47,897 nucleotides of DNA. It comes from a virus. Below are positions 13,766 through 22,170 of this stretch, piece by piece (the stretch's first letter is position 1; each line of letters starts with the position of its first letter). The DNA lies in the IMG/VR virus record IMGVR_UViG_3300002835_000316, positions 1-47,897 of that record. One strand, written 5' to 3'. The notes under the pieces are model-generated. The model was given only the letters and a program-made list of their open reading frames with translations. It had not been told where the DNA came from and did not search any database. The position numbers and the translations under genes are program-made.

Positions 13766-13794
13766 AGGCTATCCTGCGGACTGATTTCTGGCAA
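13766..13794 (-). promoter_or_regulatory. Promoter of the csrA/protease operon
   Basis: Reading the minus strand, TTGCCA (13794-13789) and TAGCCT (13771-13766) are spaced by 17 bases. The promoter lies in the last codons of the upstream gene and about 25 bases before the first start codon of the operon. Confidence 0.6.
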
Positions 13795-14242
13795 GCCACG
13801 TTTCGCAGGCGGTTTTGACCGCCGGCCGCTTGTGTTCCTTGGCTGCCCAGATGACGTAGTCCAGCCCCCGCGGCAAGGCCACGGCCTCGTCGATCGTCAG
13901 GCCGACAAAGCGACCGTCTCGGAATTGGAACTCCGTTGGCTTCGGCTCGAGGTGGCCTTTGATCACGGGAACCCACTGGCACGTCAGGCAGAAGCAGCAC
14001 TGGATCAGCCATTCGCCACGGTCTTCGTGGATGATGTCGTGGGCGCTGCCACGGCAGAGGGTGTCTGCGCACTCGTGGGTGTGATCGAGGCGGCCGAGGG
14101 TTTTGAGGGCAGGCTGCGGCGGTTTCGCCTTATAGATTGGCCTATTTTCATCGCCGGGGGCGTCATTTTGGGCGATTTTGATTGTCTTGCGCGCGCGCTT
14201 GCGCGGCGCGTCTTCTTGCGGGATGTCAAAAAGTAGACTCAC
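13769..14242 (-). CDS. Hypothetical zinc-binding protein, 157 aa
   Basis: The GTG start overlaps the helicase stop (GTGA), giving MSLLFDIPQEDAPRKRARK. The central region HTHECADTLCRGSAHD and QCCFCLTCQWVP holds a likely Cys/His metal site. The C-terminal part (ETWLARNQSAG) is helical. It follows the helicase directly, so a role in replication is possible. No family is recognised. Confidence 0.62.
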   Translation of the reverse strand: MSLLFDIPQEDAPRKRARKTIKIAQNDAPGDENRPIYKAKPPQPALKTLGRLDHTHECADTLCRGSAHDIIHEDRGEWLIQCCFCLTCQWVPVIKGHLEPKPTEFQFRDGRFVGLTIDEAVALPRGLDYVIWAAKEHKRPAVKTACETWLARNQSAG

Positions 14243-15888
14243 AGGGGCAGCTCCATTGCGTAAGGTTCGTCGGATTCGCAGACAACCAGCCTCTCCTTGG
14301 CCCGCGTGACGGCGACATATTCAATTCGGCATTCCTCGTCAAAGCAACGCGGGTCAAGTTCTCGCTCCCGCTCGACTCGGGCCGCCGTCTCCGTGGACAG
14401 GATGACATCCTGGGCCTCCATCCCCTTGGCCCCATGAATCGTCGAAAGCCTGACGTTCGGCTTCGTCGCCACGTCGGGGCCGTGTCTTTTGGCTGCTCCG
14501 TACCACTTCCCGCCGCCGTCGAGCAGGGCGGCCCAACGTCCATCGGCAATCATCCCGGCCATCTCAGGCGTCACCCCACCGAGCCCCACGATCTCGTCGG
14601 GCATGATGAAATCGATGTCTTCTCGCCGGCCGCTCGTCCAGGCCGTTTTTTCGCCGTGCCGGAGCAAAACCTCTTTTCCGGCGGCCTTCGTGGGCGTCAT
14701 TCCGATGGCTGCGGCCCAGTCAACGCCGGAAACCCCATTGCCATGCTGAAGCTTCCAGTAGGTGTTGTAGGCGATCATGGCCTTGGTGTCCGACTTCTCG
14801 TTGATGTATGCGTGCGGAATCTTCCGAGACTCGAGCATCGCCGCGAACTTTGAGAGCGAGTATTTGCATCTCGCGAGCACAAGCGTTGTGCGGCTTCCGT
14901 CGACCTGGCTGATGGCCCGCTCAATCGACGGCTCGCTGACAACGCAGCCATCGTGGGACGCCGGGGCGATTCCGCGGTCAAAGTACCCCTCCCGCATCCG
15001 CCGCAGGCAACGCTCGCCGAGAGCCATGACCGCTGGGGGGCATCTCCACGACTGTGGCATCGTCCGCTCTTTGTCTACATCCCACCCCATGAAGTTGCGG
15101 TAATCAGCCCCGCCGAAGCCGAAGACACTTTGAAATGGGTCTGCGGCGAGAAACGCCCACTTGACGCCGTCGGCGTAGGCCAGCCGTCGGCAGACGGCGT
15201 CAAGCAGCTTCGACGCATCCTGGGCCTCGTCGAAAATCCACGCCTGAACCCCGGGTGGCGTCGGCCCCTCTGGCTCCACCCACTCCGGCCCATCGAGTCC
15301 GAACTTGATGCCGGCAAACCGCCCCAAGATGTCGACGAAGTCCGACTTGCCGTCGGCTCGCTTGCTGTCTTCAAACTTCTTCACGAAATACTTCACCGTG
15401 CCGTAGGACGGAACGTCCAGCCCAGCTATCGACTTCTCGCGGTGGACGGCCTCCAGCGGCTCGACGCGGTTTCTGGAGATGTCCCAGAGCGTCAGCGCCG
15501 ACGCCGCCTCCTCGTCTCCGATGCACGCAGAAAACCCGCTGTCGTCGATCTTCTTCCAAGAGACGTTCACCCGCAGCCGGTCGGCCACCCACTTTGACGC
15601 CTTGTCGTCGCCGGCGAGCAGGTCATCTGTCTTGATCTGTAGCATTTTGTGGCAGGTCGAGTGTGCCGTCCTGAACCACCCAGAACGCTCCAGAAGGCTG
15701 GGGTGGCAGTCGAAGGCAGCAGAGGCCCTGGCGACCATCTCCTCTCTGGCGGCCCTCGTGAGGCTCGCAAAGCCTATCGCCGACGGGTCGTCGCCAATCC
15801 GCTCCATGATCTTCCGCATGATGGCAAGCAGCTCGGTCGTCTTTCCGGTCCCGGCGCCGCCGATCAGCCTCGCAATTCCGACGTCCAT
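14239..15888 (-). CDS. UvrD/PcrA-like SF1 DNA helicase, 549 aa
   Basis: SF1A helicases unwind DNA 3' to 5' using ATP. Walker A is GGAGTGKTT (residues 10-18). RTAHSTCHKML follows as motif Ia, WIFDEAQDASKLL (DEAQD 220-224) is motif II, and LAADPFQSVFGFGGAD is motif III. Late motifs are RLSTIHGAKGMEAQDVIL and EYVAVTRAKERLVV. The start at ATG 15888 has AAAGGA upstream; a longer form from 15936 is possible. It is shorter than UvrD (about 720) and lacks large insertions. It is likely the phage replication or recombination helicase, next to the prim-pol gene. Confidence 0.9.
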   Translation of the reverse strand: MDVGIARLIGGAGTGKTTELLAIMRKIMERIGDDPSAIGFASLTRAAREEMVARASAAFDCHPSLLERSGWFRTAHSTCHKMLQIKTDDLLAGDDKASKWVADRLRVNVSWKKIDDSGFSACIGDEEAASALTLWDISRNRVEPLEAVHREKSIAGLDVPSYGTVKYFVKKFEDSKRADGKSDFVDILGRFAGIKFGLDGPEWVEPEGPTPPGVQAWIFDEAQDASKLLDAVCRRLAYADGVKWAFLAADPFQSVFGFGGADYRNFMGWDVDKERTMPQSWRCPPAVMALGERCLRRMREGYFDRGIAPASHDGCVVSEPSIERAISQVDGSRTTLVLARCKYSLSKFAAMLESRKIPHAYINEKSDTKAMIAYNTYWKLQHGNGVSGVDWAAAIGMTPTKAAGKEVLLRHGEKTAWTSGRREDIDFIMPDEIVGLGGVTPEMAGMIADGRWAALLDGGGKWYGAAKRHGPDVATKPNVRLSTIHGAKGMEAQDVILSTETAARVERERELDPRCFDEECRIEYVAVTRAKERLVVCESDEPYAMELPL

Positions 15889-16029
15889 GGCCCGAAAATC
15901 CTTTCTCGGTGTTTTGTGGCCCGGTTTTTGGCCCACTGTAAGTAACTGTCAACACTGAACTTGCATCAAATTGGCCCGCAAACCCGCGTTCCCGCGCTCG
16001 TTATTGGAAAAAAATTTTCAATTTGGCCC
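15889..16029 (-). promoter_or_regulatory. AT-richer intergenic region with repeated GGGCCAAwwTTG boxes
   Basis: The 141 bases between the prim-pol stop and the helicase start are clearly richer in A+T. On the minus strand they hold two near-identical direct boxes, GGGCCAAATTG and GGGCCAATTTG, an A/T-rich partial palindrome (TTGAAAATTTTTTTCCAA) and TTGACA at 15952-15947 with no good -10 at 17 bases. A promoter or operator for the helicase transcript, or a terminator for the gene before, fits; the sequence does not decide. Confidence 0.4.
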
Positions 16030-17706
16030 CTAACTAATAGGCGCGGCTTGGTTCTCAGGGTGGGCGATGTTCTCAAGGTGAGTGACGTGGGCCTGGGTCC
16101 AGACGATGTACCGGCGGCGTACACCGGCGTCCGTCCGAATCCGCTCGATGCGGAACTCCTGCTCGCCGGAGGCCGCCAGCATCCGCCTTTTGAGGGCGAT
16201 CATCTCCCCCTCGCCGAGCCTGACCTTTCTGGTCTTCTGGATGTCCTCGAAGACACGGTTCCACGAGAAGTAGAGTTCAAACTCACCGTCCTTGTTCCTG
16301 ACCCACGAAGCCTTGCCGGAGGGGTGCGGCGACGTATCGTCGGAGTCCGGGTCTGGCGGCGCAGTGCTGGAGAGGGCGTCCAGAAGCCAGCCGGCGACCT
16401 GAGCAAACCGCTGCTGCTCTGCCGGGGGCCACTCTTCCGTCTTGTCGTCCATCAACTTGACCTTCAGCCCGCGAACGCGAGTCCACTGCTTCTCGCCCTC
16501 CTTCTTGAAGGAATAGCCGTTCCAGATTTTCGCCCACTCCTTGGGATTTGGATCGGTGACGTCGATCGTCCCCGTGGCCTCCAGAATCTTTCTGGCTACC
16601 GAGATCGGGCTTGACCAGTCTGCGCTGGACAGGCTGACGTGGACGTAGTCGCTCTTCCCGTCGCTGTTTGCGACAACTGGAACGTGCAGCCGAAACTCCT
16701 TCGGATCAGAGTGAACGACGGTCAGTTTCCACATCCCTGGGAACCACTCACCACTCCTGAACTCTAGCCCGCTGGCAGCGTGGACATTGTCTTTCCTGGC
16801 CTGCTCGACCTTGGCCTCGGCGTCCGGGTCGGTGCTGGCGACCTTCGTGGCACCAGCGGCGCGGGCCTTCATGCCCCACCGCAACTGACCGATCCAGATG
16901 CTCCGCAGCTCGTCGTCTTTGAGCGGAGGATTGCACTGCATCTTGTTGAGCGCCCTCATCATCAAAAGCACGTTTTGCTGCTCGGTGGCATCATGCGGGT
17001 CGCGCATTCGCATGATTTCCGAAGAAATCCATGAAACCATTGAGTCGTTCCGTTCGCCTTCACCGACGATTCGCTCGTAGAGAGTGTTCTTTGTGATGAC
17101 GCCCTCGCCGCTCATCTCGCCGGAGCAGGCGGCAAGCACGGCCAGAACGAGCGCCTCCGGCATCGGTGCGGCTTCGACCTCGTCGGGTGAACGGCCAGCA
17201 TCCCACTGGTAGATGCGGCCAGTGTGATGACGGCTCGGGGGAATGATCGACTGCGTCTGCTTGCCGCCGCCGCCGAAGCGCACCTCGAGTCCGCCGATCT
17301 TCTTCACGCTCTTGGGAACGGAAATGAGCCGCTCGTCCAGAATCCAGAGCCTGTGGCCGCCGCGGTTCGATGAGTATCCGATTGTCTTGGCGTCAATCAG
17401 GCCGAACTTCTTCGCGGTCGCGAGCGACTTCTCATCATCCCACTCTGTGTCGCAAAGACCGCTGGCCGGTCCCATCGGCAAACCGATGTTCCATCGTTCG
17501 TCGTTCTCAAACCAAGACGCGATGACTTCCTCGTCTGTCGTGATGTGCTTTAGCCAGTCGTCTTCAATAGGGTGCTTTCCAGGCGTTGCGCAGCCGTGGC
17601 CGCGGTAGCACATGCAGCTACCGTCCTCTTGCATCCCGTAGTTTTTGACCATCGGCCAGCCGAACTCTGCGGCGTAGTGCGCCGCTGCCTTGAAGATGTC
17701 GCTCAT
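16030..17706 (-). CDS. Bifunctional primase-polymerase (AEP prim-pol with PriCT-1-like region), 558 aa
   Basis: Prim-pol enzymes of the archaeo-eukaryotic primase type make primers and can extend DNA. Near the N-terminus, AAHYAAEFGWPMVKN and CATPGKHPI are the usual opening; NIGLPMGPASGLCDTEWDDE holds the catalytic acidic residues (Asp86, Asp90 region), and SSNRGGHRLWI holds the catalytic histidine (118). Around residues 215-275, GERNDSMVSWISSEI to NPPLKDDELRSIWI matches a PriCT-1 module. The last 250 residues are not assigned, and no helicase domain is fused, unlike many plasmid and phage prim-pols. Start ATG overlaps the preceding nuclease stop. Confidence 0.85.
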   Translation of the reverse strand: MSDIFKAAAHYAAEFGWPMVKNYGMQEDGSCMCYRGHGCATPGKHPIEDDWLKHITTDEEVIASWFENDERWNIGLPMGPASGLCDTEWDDEKSLATAKKFGLIDAKTIGYSSNRGGHRLWILDERLISVPKSVKKIGGLEVRFGGGGKQTQSIIPPSRHHTGRIYQWDAGRSPDEVEAAPMPEALVLAVLAACSGEMSGEGVITKNTLYERIVGEGERNDSMVSWISSEIMRMRDPHDATEQQNVLLMMRALNKMQCNPPLKDDELRSIWIGQLRWGMKARAAGATKVASTDPDAEAKVEQARKDNVHAASGLEFRSGEWFPGMWKLTVVHSDPKEFRLHVPVVANSDGKSDYVHVSLSSADWSSPISVARKILEATGTIDVTDPNPKEWAKIWNGYSFKKEGEKQWTRVRGLKVKLMDDKTEEWPPAEQQRFAQVAGWLLDALSSTAPPDPDSDDTSPHPSGKASWVRNKDGEFELYFSWNRVFEDIQKTRKVRLGEGEMIALKRRMLAASGEQEFRIERIRTDAGVRRRYIVWTQAHVTHLENIAHPENQAAPIS

Positions 17707-18572
17707 GCCAGCGCTCCCTTGTTGCGTGCTCGTTCAATCTGCGATTCGCACCATCCGTAATTGCCAAGCTCGTCAAATGCGTCCATTCCGCATTCGCCGC
17801 AATATGTGTATCCGTCGTAGTCCCTATGCCAGCATTGCGGCACCCAGCGAACGCTCTCGCTTGTCTGGTATTCGGAGAAGCAAAACGCGCCGAACCTGCG
17901 GCAAAAATCCTTGTGAGAAACAAGGCGACCCCACCCGTACCCTTCGTGTCGCTTTTTCACCTCAAGCAACAAAAGATCGTGAATCGCTTTTTGCCATAGT
18001 GTGTCGCCGCTTCGTAAAACCCCGTCGTCGGCCGGTCGTTGGAACGGCTTCCCGCAATCTGAAAAGGCAAAGCCAAGGTCTATGAAAATCGGACACGTCG
18101 CGTCGTCAAAAGACCTCCTCCTGCTTTTCCAACGAAACTTCACATACTCCCTTCCTGACCCCGCTGGAGCGACAGTGCAGAGGCCGATTCTTTTCTTCCT
18201 GAAAGCCTCTGCACCATCCAAGACCCAGACCATCCGGTCGTAGAACATCTCTCGTTCGTCTATTTCCTTCGGCGACAGCGCGCTGTGCTGAAACTCAATC
18301 ACGACGTTAGAGTCGGATAAGGCATCCGCCCGGTGGCGCTCGCCGCCGCGCTCAAGCGGCACCTCCGTGTAGGCGAATCGAGACTTCCACGCTGCGTGCC
18401 ATAAGGTTTCTCCCTCGCTCCACGAGTCGCAGTCTTCAAGTGACTCATGCGCCCAGTGCCACACAACCTTGCTGCCGCATTTTGAGACGACACGCGACCC
18501 GCAGGACGGGCAAACCCCGTTTTCTTTGGGCGTTGCGAGTTTTTCCTCGCCGCCCACGAGTGCCTTGAGCAT
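17703..18572 (-). CDS. CoiA-like nuclease, 289 aa
   Basis: CoiA family proteins combine a zinc finger with a PDDEXK nuclease domain. CPSCGSRVVSKCG is the N-terminal cysteine region, VWHWAHES matches the 'HFAH' segment, and WSEGETLWHAAWKSRF, RHRADALSDSNVVIEFQHS, and DEREMFYDRMVWVLDG match the nuclease core, with the aspartate of RADA and the ExQ of VIEFQ as catalytic residues. A second set of cysteines (CWHRDYDGYTYCGECG) lies near the C-terminus. In competence it aids recombination of incoming DNA; in a phage it probably works with the helicases in recombination. Confidence 0.82.
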   Translation of the reverse strand: MLKALVGGEEKLATPKENGVCPSCGSRVVSKCGSKVVWHWAHESLEDCDSWSEGETLWHAAWKSRFAYTEVPLERGGERHRADALSDSNVVIEFQHSALSPKEIDEREMFYDRMVWVLDGAEAFRKKRIGLCTVAPAGSGREYVKFRWKSRRRSFDDATCPIFIDLGFAFSDCGKPFQRPADDGVLRSGDTLWQKAIHDLLLLEVKKRHEGYGWGRLVSHKDFCRRFGAFCFSEYQTSESVRWVPQCWHRDYDGYTYCGECGMDAFDELGNYGWCESQIERARNKGALA

Positions 18573-18773
18573 TTCTTTACTCCTTCGTCAAAGACCCCCC
18601 CGCGGAGCCGGCTCATGCCGGCCCCGCAGGGGAGATGTCTCGCCCGATCGGCGTGGCGGGGAAAGGTGGCCGCCAGAGGCTCGTCAGACTTCCGTAGTTA
18701 CTCGCCACGAACGGCTAGGCGGCCGGGCAGTCCCGATGAAGACCGCTTATGGGCCGCCGGCCCAGCCGCTGGA
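18573..18773. other. 200-base non-coding spacer with strong hairpins
   Basis: No convincing gene is present between the unknown gene ending at 18774 and the CoiA-like gene. On the minus strand there are several GC-rich inverted repeats (GGGCCGGCGGCCC near the start, a strong hairpin at 18602-18627) and a final AAGGAG ribosome binding site for the nuclease. The density of possible pairing suggests a structured leader or small RNA, or simply a terminator plus leader. Confidence 0.4.
18602..18627 (-). terminator. Strong GC hairpin, possible terminator or leader structure
   Basis: GCGG-A-GCCGGC-TCAT-GCCGGC-C-CCGC forms a 10-pair stem with one mismatch and a four-base loop. On the minus strand it is followed by seven G and TCTTT, not a clean T run, so intrinsic termination is uncertain. 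It lies about 30 bases before the CoiA-like start codon. Confidence 0.4.
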
Positions 18774-19550
18774 TCACTCCTCCTCGTGGGCGTCGACCGT
18801 CACGGTCGCGCCGCTCGGCGGGGCCGAGAACATCCGCTTCAGCGGCTCGGTGTAGGTCACGCGAGCCACCTCGGCCTGCTCCGGCGTGATCGTGCCCACC
18901 AGGCGTGGGACGATCTGGGAGTAAGGCTGACCGCCGCTCGACTTCACCTTCGTCAGCTTGAGGCCGATCACGCAGGCGTAGTGGAAGTCAGGCAGCCTCT
19001 TGGCGAACGGGAGGAACGCACGCAGCGACCCAGGCCCGATCGACACGAGGAGCGGCCACACGTCGCCCTGACGAAGGATCGCGAGCACGCGAGCCTCCTT
19101 CACCTTCTTCCCGGCACCGCTCTTGCCAGAGCCGTAGCCGAACTCCGGCGAGGCCGAGAGCGCGGCCCAGTCGTAGCGGCGGTCGCCGACACGGAACTTC
19201 TCCAGAGCCTTCGGGTCGATGTCCCCGAGATCATCGCTGACCCGGTAGCCCACGAGCAGGTCGTTGCTCACGAGCACGGGCCGCATCTCGGACGGATCGT
19301 CCTTCGGCCAGAGCACACCCTTCTTCCCGATGGCAACGAGCAGGCCGACGATCTCGTCGGTGCTCTCGACGTTCCCGTTGTTGTCGACGTTCCACGTCAC
19401 GCCGCCTCCTGCCGGCGTCGGAACCTTGATCAGGTCTTGCTCGTTCATCGGCTCGCCGTCGAGGTTCGCCGAAATGATCTTGGCCTGTCGGCTATCAGCC
19501 GACAGGGCCGGGTAATCGACCGTCTTAACCGTTGCAATCGCAGTGCTCAT
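18774..19550 (-). CDS. Phage protein of unknown function, 258 aa, in the replication module
   Basis: Opens MSTAIATVKTVDYPALSADS. The middle and end (VLAILRQGDVWPLLVSIGPGS, FLPFAKRLPDFHYACVIGLKL, QPYSQIVPRLVGTITPEQ) are beta-rich and resemble conserved phage replication-region proteins that I cannot name. Position between two helicases and nucleases makes a single-stranded DNA-binding or annealing protein plausible, but no signature OB-fold motif is clear. The C-terminus is acidic (DAHEEE), as in many SSB-like proteins. Confidence 0.65.
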   Translation of the reverse strand: MSTAIATVKTVDYPALSADSRQAKIISANLDGEPMNEQDLIKVPTPAGGGVTWNVDNNGNVESTDEIVGLLVAIGKKGVLWPKDDPSEMRPVLVSNDLLVGYRVSDDLGDIDPKALEKFRVGDRRYDWAALSASPEFGYGSGKSGAGKKVKEARVLAILRQGDVWPLLVSIGPGSLRAFLPFAKRLPDFHYACVIGLKLTKVKSSGGQPYSQIVPRLVGTITPEQAEVARVTYTEPLKRMFSAPPSGATVTVDAHEEE

Positions 19551-19614
19551 GGCTTTCTCCTTGAGCGTGTTACCGATCCATCAACCATCACTGCGGCGAC
19601 GCGCCGCCGTGACA

Positions 19615-20061
19615 TCAACCAACCGTGACGTGTCGGAGCCTCGGAGCGACGTACTCGCCCACGAGTCCCTCGAACGGCGTCCCGGCAGACCAGGGCTGGC
19701 TGGCATCCGTGCCAGCCTCCCTTGACTGCTCCTTCAAGAAGGACTTCAGCCTCGCTGTGTTGACGCTTGTCAACGCCTCCAAGCATCCAGCCTTCCGAGC
19801 GGCTTCCATGACCGCCTCCTTCGTGGCCTCCGTGACACTGCACGAGTGCTCCCACTCGACACGCCAGCTCCGTCCTGCGACCCGGACTCCGTCCAGCCGC
19901 TGCGTTTGCATTTCCTCGACGGCGAGCCGCTCCAGATGCGTGCGGCGCTTTTTCAGCGTCTCGATCTGGCCGTCGAGTTCCTTGATCTGCTTGTCCACGT
20001 CGGTGATCTCAGCGAGCACCGGCTGTAGTGTTGTGTCGGCTAAAACCTCTGATGATGACAT
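19615..20061 (-). CDS. Coiled-coil phage protein, 148 aa
   Basis: Start ATG with GAGGTAGTCG upstream, overlapping the end of the SF2 helicase gene by 53 bases. Residues 15-50 (DVDKQIKELDGQIETLKKRR) form a coiled coil. GVRVAGRSWRVEWEHSCSV is a short beta region seen in other phage proteins of this type, and a helical domain follows. It may be a partner of the neighbouring helicase or nuclease. No name can be given. Confidence 0.62.
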   Translation of the reverse strand: MSSSEVLADTTLQPVLAEITDVDKQIKELDGQIETLKKRRTHLERLAVEEMQTQRLDGVRVAGRSWRVEWEHSCSVTEATKEAVMEAARKAGCLEALTSVNTARLKSFLKEQSREAGTDASQPWSAGTPFEGLVGEYVAPRLRHVTVG

Positions 20062-21412
20062 CGACTACCTCTTTTCTCTCACGAAGCGCCTCGTACACGC
20101 GGCCGTCCACAGTGGAGCGGCCATTGATTGTCGCGACGAGGTGATACACGAAAACTTTCTTCTCCTGCCCGGGGCGGTGCAGGCGGGCGACGGCCTGCTC
20201 GTATTCCGCAAGCGAGTAGCCGAGCGAATAGAAAAATGCGTAGCAGCAATTCCGCTCACCGCAGCGGGTCATATCGACGCCGATGCCGCCCGACTGAATC
20301 TGAGTGATGAGGGTGTTCGTCTTGCCGGCCTGCCAGTCGGCCAGCTCGTTCGCGTGGCCTGAGAGTTCGCTGACCGTGCGGCCGTCGGCGAGCGCCGCAG
20401 CCTTGGCCGCGGCAATGTCAGAAGTGAATCGGCAGAAGACCACAAGCGGCTCAGTCGTTGGCAGGTCTTGTAGTCTATCGGCCAGAGTCGCGGCCTTGGC
20501 TGGATGCTCGGCAATTTGGCTGGCCGCCGCCTCGCCGTCGAACCGAACGTACCCCCCGCAGATTTGCTGGATTCGTAGCAACTGCACCAAAGCGTTGGCC
20601 GGCGTCACCGTGCCCGCCTCGCACACGGCACAGAACTCAGTCTCCACCTCGCGGTAGAGCTTCGCCTCCTGCGGAGAGAGTTCGCAGGGCACGTCCTGAA
20701 ACGTGATCGGCGGGAGATCGAGGACGTCGCACGACCGCACATGGTGCGTCGTCGCGGCGATTTTCTTGTGGGCCTCGGGGAGATTCTTAAACCCGACGAT
20801 GAAGTTCCGCCCCGGCGGCGTCACGGCGTAGTTTGCCTTGTGCAGGGTGTACGACGTACCAAAAGTGGTACAGTCCGGCGATTCGACGCTTCGATAGATC
20901 GCCCAGGCGTCAAGGATCGAATGCGGGATCAGCGTGCCCGACAGCCCCAGCCGCTTCGCCTGCGGGTTCGCCTTCGTCATCTTTCCAGCCCAACGGCTCG
21001 CCACCCCCGACGCAGACTTCAGCCGGTGAACCTCGTCCCACACCAAGAAATCCCACTTGGCCTTCTCAATGCCCTTGACGCGCCAGGCCGATTCGTAGTT
21101 GCAGACGACGATCACGGGCGACGTATCGGCGATCGCGGCCTGGAACGCCTTCTCTTTCGCCGCCGACGATGCCTTGTCCAGGGCAACGACGCGAATGTGC
21201 GGCGCCCAGAGGCCGACCTGCTTCACCCAGGCAGCGATGACAGCCTTCGGGCAGCAGACGAGAATCCTCGAGCCGCCGTGCTCGGCGAGCCACCGCTTGA
21301 TCAGCTCGAGCGTCGTGCGGGTCTTGCCGCTGCCCATGCCGTGGTGCCAAATCGCCCACGGCCGGCTCCACGCCCAAGCAATCGCGTCTTCCTGATGTCG
21401 CCAGATCGGCAT
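20009..21412 (-). CDS. SNF2-like SF2 helicase/ATPase, 467 aa
   Basis: SNF2-type proteins are ATP-driven DNA translocases. MPIWRHQEDAIAWAWSRPW is the Q-like opening, HHGMGSGKTRTTL is Walker A, WDFLVWDEVHRLKS is the DExH box, and RLGLSGTLIPHS is motif III. In the C-terminal half, VVFCRFTSDIAAAK (motif IV), NTLITQIQSGGIGVDM (motif V) and EQAVARLHRPGQEKKVFVYHL (motif VI) are all present. Phage homologues often drive replication or recombination. A promoter lies about 25-50 bases upstream. Confidence 0.9.
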   Translation of the reverse strand: MPIWRHQEDAIAWAWSRPWAIWHHGMGSGKTRTTLELIKRWLAEHGGSRILVCCPKAVIAAWVKQVGLWAPHIRVVALDKASSAAKEKAFQAAIADTSPVIVVCNYESAWRVKGIEKAKWDFLVWDEVHRLKSASGVASRWAGKMTKANPQAKRLGLSGTLIPHSILDAWAIYRSVESPDCTTFGTSYTLHKANYAVTPPGRNFIVGFKNLPEAHKKIAATTHHVRSCDVLDLPPITFQDVPCELSPQEAKLYREVETEFCAVCEAGTVTPANALVQLLRIQQICGGYVRFDGEAAASQIAEHPAKAATLADRLQDLPTTEPLVVFCRFTSDIAAAKAAALADGRTVSELSGHANELADWQAGKTNTLITQIQSGGIGVDMTRCGERNCCYAFFYSLGYSLAEYEQAVARLHRPGQEKKVFVYHLVATINGRSTVDGRVYEALRERKEVVDVIIRGFSRHNTTAGAR

Positions 21413-21436
21413 CGCCGCTCCTCCGTGAGTTCGGAG

Positions 21437-21465
21437 AAAATAGCGGCTGATTGGCTACATGACAA
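21437..21465 (-). promoter_or_regulatory. Promoter for the SF2 helicase transcript
   Basis: On the minus strand TTGTCA (21465-21460) and TATTTT (21442-21437) are spaced by 17 bases. The -35 lies within a 12-base word, TGTCATGTAGCC, that recurs before the minus-strand recombinase (24155-24144). Confidence 0.5.
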
Positions 21466-21471
21466 GACCAC

Positions 21472-22032
21472 CTATTTCACTTTTTTCGACCGTGGCCTGC
21501 CGACCTTCGTGCCGGCGGCTTCCTTGGCTTTCGTGGCCTTGGCGTGCTCGAGGCACGACCGGCGGGAGACGATCCAGTTCCTAGCCCCAGTGCGGAGCCC
21601 CCGCGGGTTCCACGGGCGGCGGCCGACAATTTTCCCTGCCCCGACGAGCCGAGGGATCAGAGAGATGTGGACACCTAGTATCTCGCTTGCCTCGACGAGC
21701 GTGATCGCGTCGTCGAAGGCGATCGGCGTTGCGATGGCTTTGAGCCGCCGGACAGCCTCGGGCCGCAGGTGCAGCCACGACCGCGGGCGTCTCTCAGTCT
21801 TCCCGCCGCGGGCCGCGCATCCCTCCTCGTAGTCCTGGTAGTTCTGCTCGCACTCAGCCCCGTCGTAGATCGAAATCAGTCGCGTCGGGTCGGCGGAATA
21901 GGCCGATGTCGTGATCGTGCGGGCGGTGAGGACGCCTTTCGCGATCAGCTTTTGGGGCTGGCCGAAATGAACCCCCATCAAGGCAGCGGCCTCGTAGGAG
22001 CCGAGGGCCTGGTCGTAGAATTTCTTTGCCAT
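21472..22032 (-). CDS. DNA-binding protein with two helix-turn-helix-like segments, 186 aa
   Basis: Starts MAKKFYDQALGSYEAAALMG. The first segment (SYEAAALMGVHFGQPQKLIAKGVL) and a second one (TLVEASEILGVHISLIPRLVGAGKI) both read as excisionase/MerR-type helix-turn-helix domains, each followed by a strand with basic residues. The C-terminus is strongly basic (KEAAGTKVGRPRSKKVK). It is transcribed divergently from the recombinase region, so it may regulate it or the replication operon. Confidence 0.7.
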   Translation of the reverse strand: MAKKFYDQALGSYEAAALMGVHFGQPQKLIAKGVLTARTITTSAYSADPTRLISIYDGAECEQNYQDYEEGCAARGGKTERRPRSWLHLRPEAVRRLKAIATPIAFDDAITLVEASEILGVHISLIPRLVGAGKIVGRRPWNPRGLRTGARNWIVSRRSCLEHAKATKAKEAAGTKVGRPRSKKVK

Positions 22033-22077
22033 CTTTCCCAATCTGAGGAGGTGTCGCATTCGGTTTTCACGCCGCAA

Positions 22078-22107
22078 ATGCTACACCCCCCCAGTTGGGC
22101 TTGACAA
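22078..22107 (-). promoter_or_regulatory. Promoter for the two-HTH regulator, in a divergent intergenic region
   Basis: On the minus strand TTGTCA (22107-22102) and TAGCAT (22083-22078) are spaced by 18 bases. The plus strand of the same region holds TTGACA at 22101-22106 but no good -10 at 17-18 bases, so a promoter for the plus-strand genes is less clear. Confidence 0.45.
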
Positions 22108-22170
22108 GTGAACTGGAGGCGGCAACAGTCTAATGCTGTGGACGGCATAACCCGCAAGGAGGCCCACAGC

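Noticed and set aside
20741-21832. 363-codon plus-strand open frame opposite the SF2 helicase
   Set aside because: Arg/Pro-rich shadow without motifs; the minus strand holds a complete helicase here.
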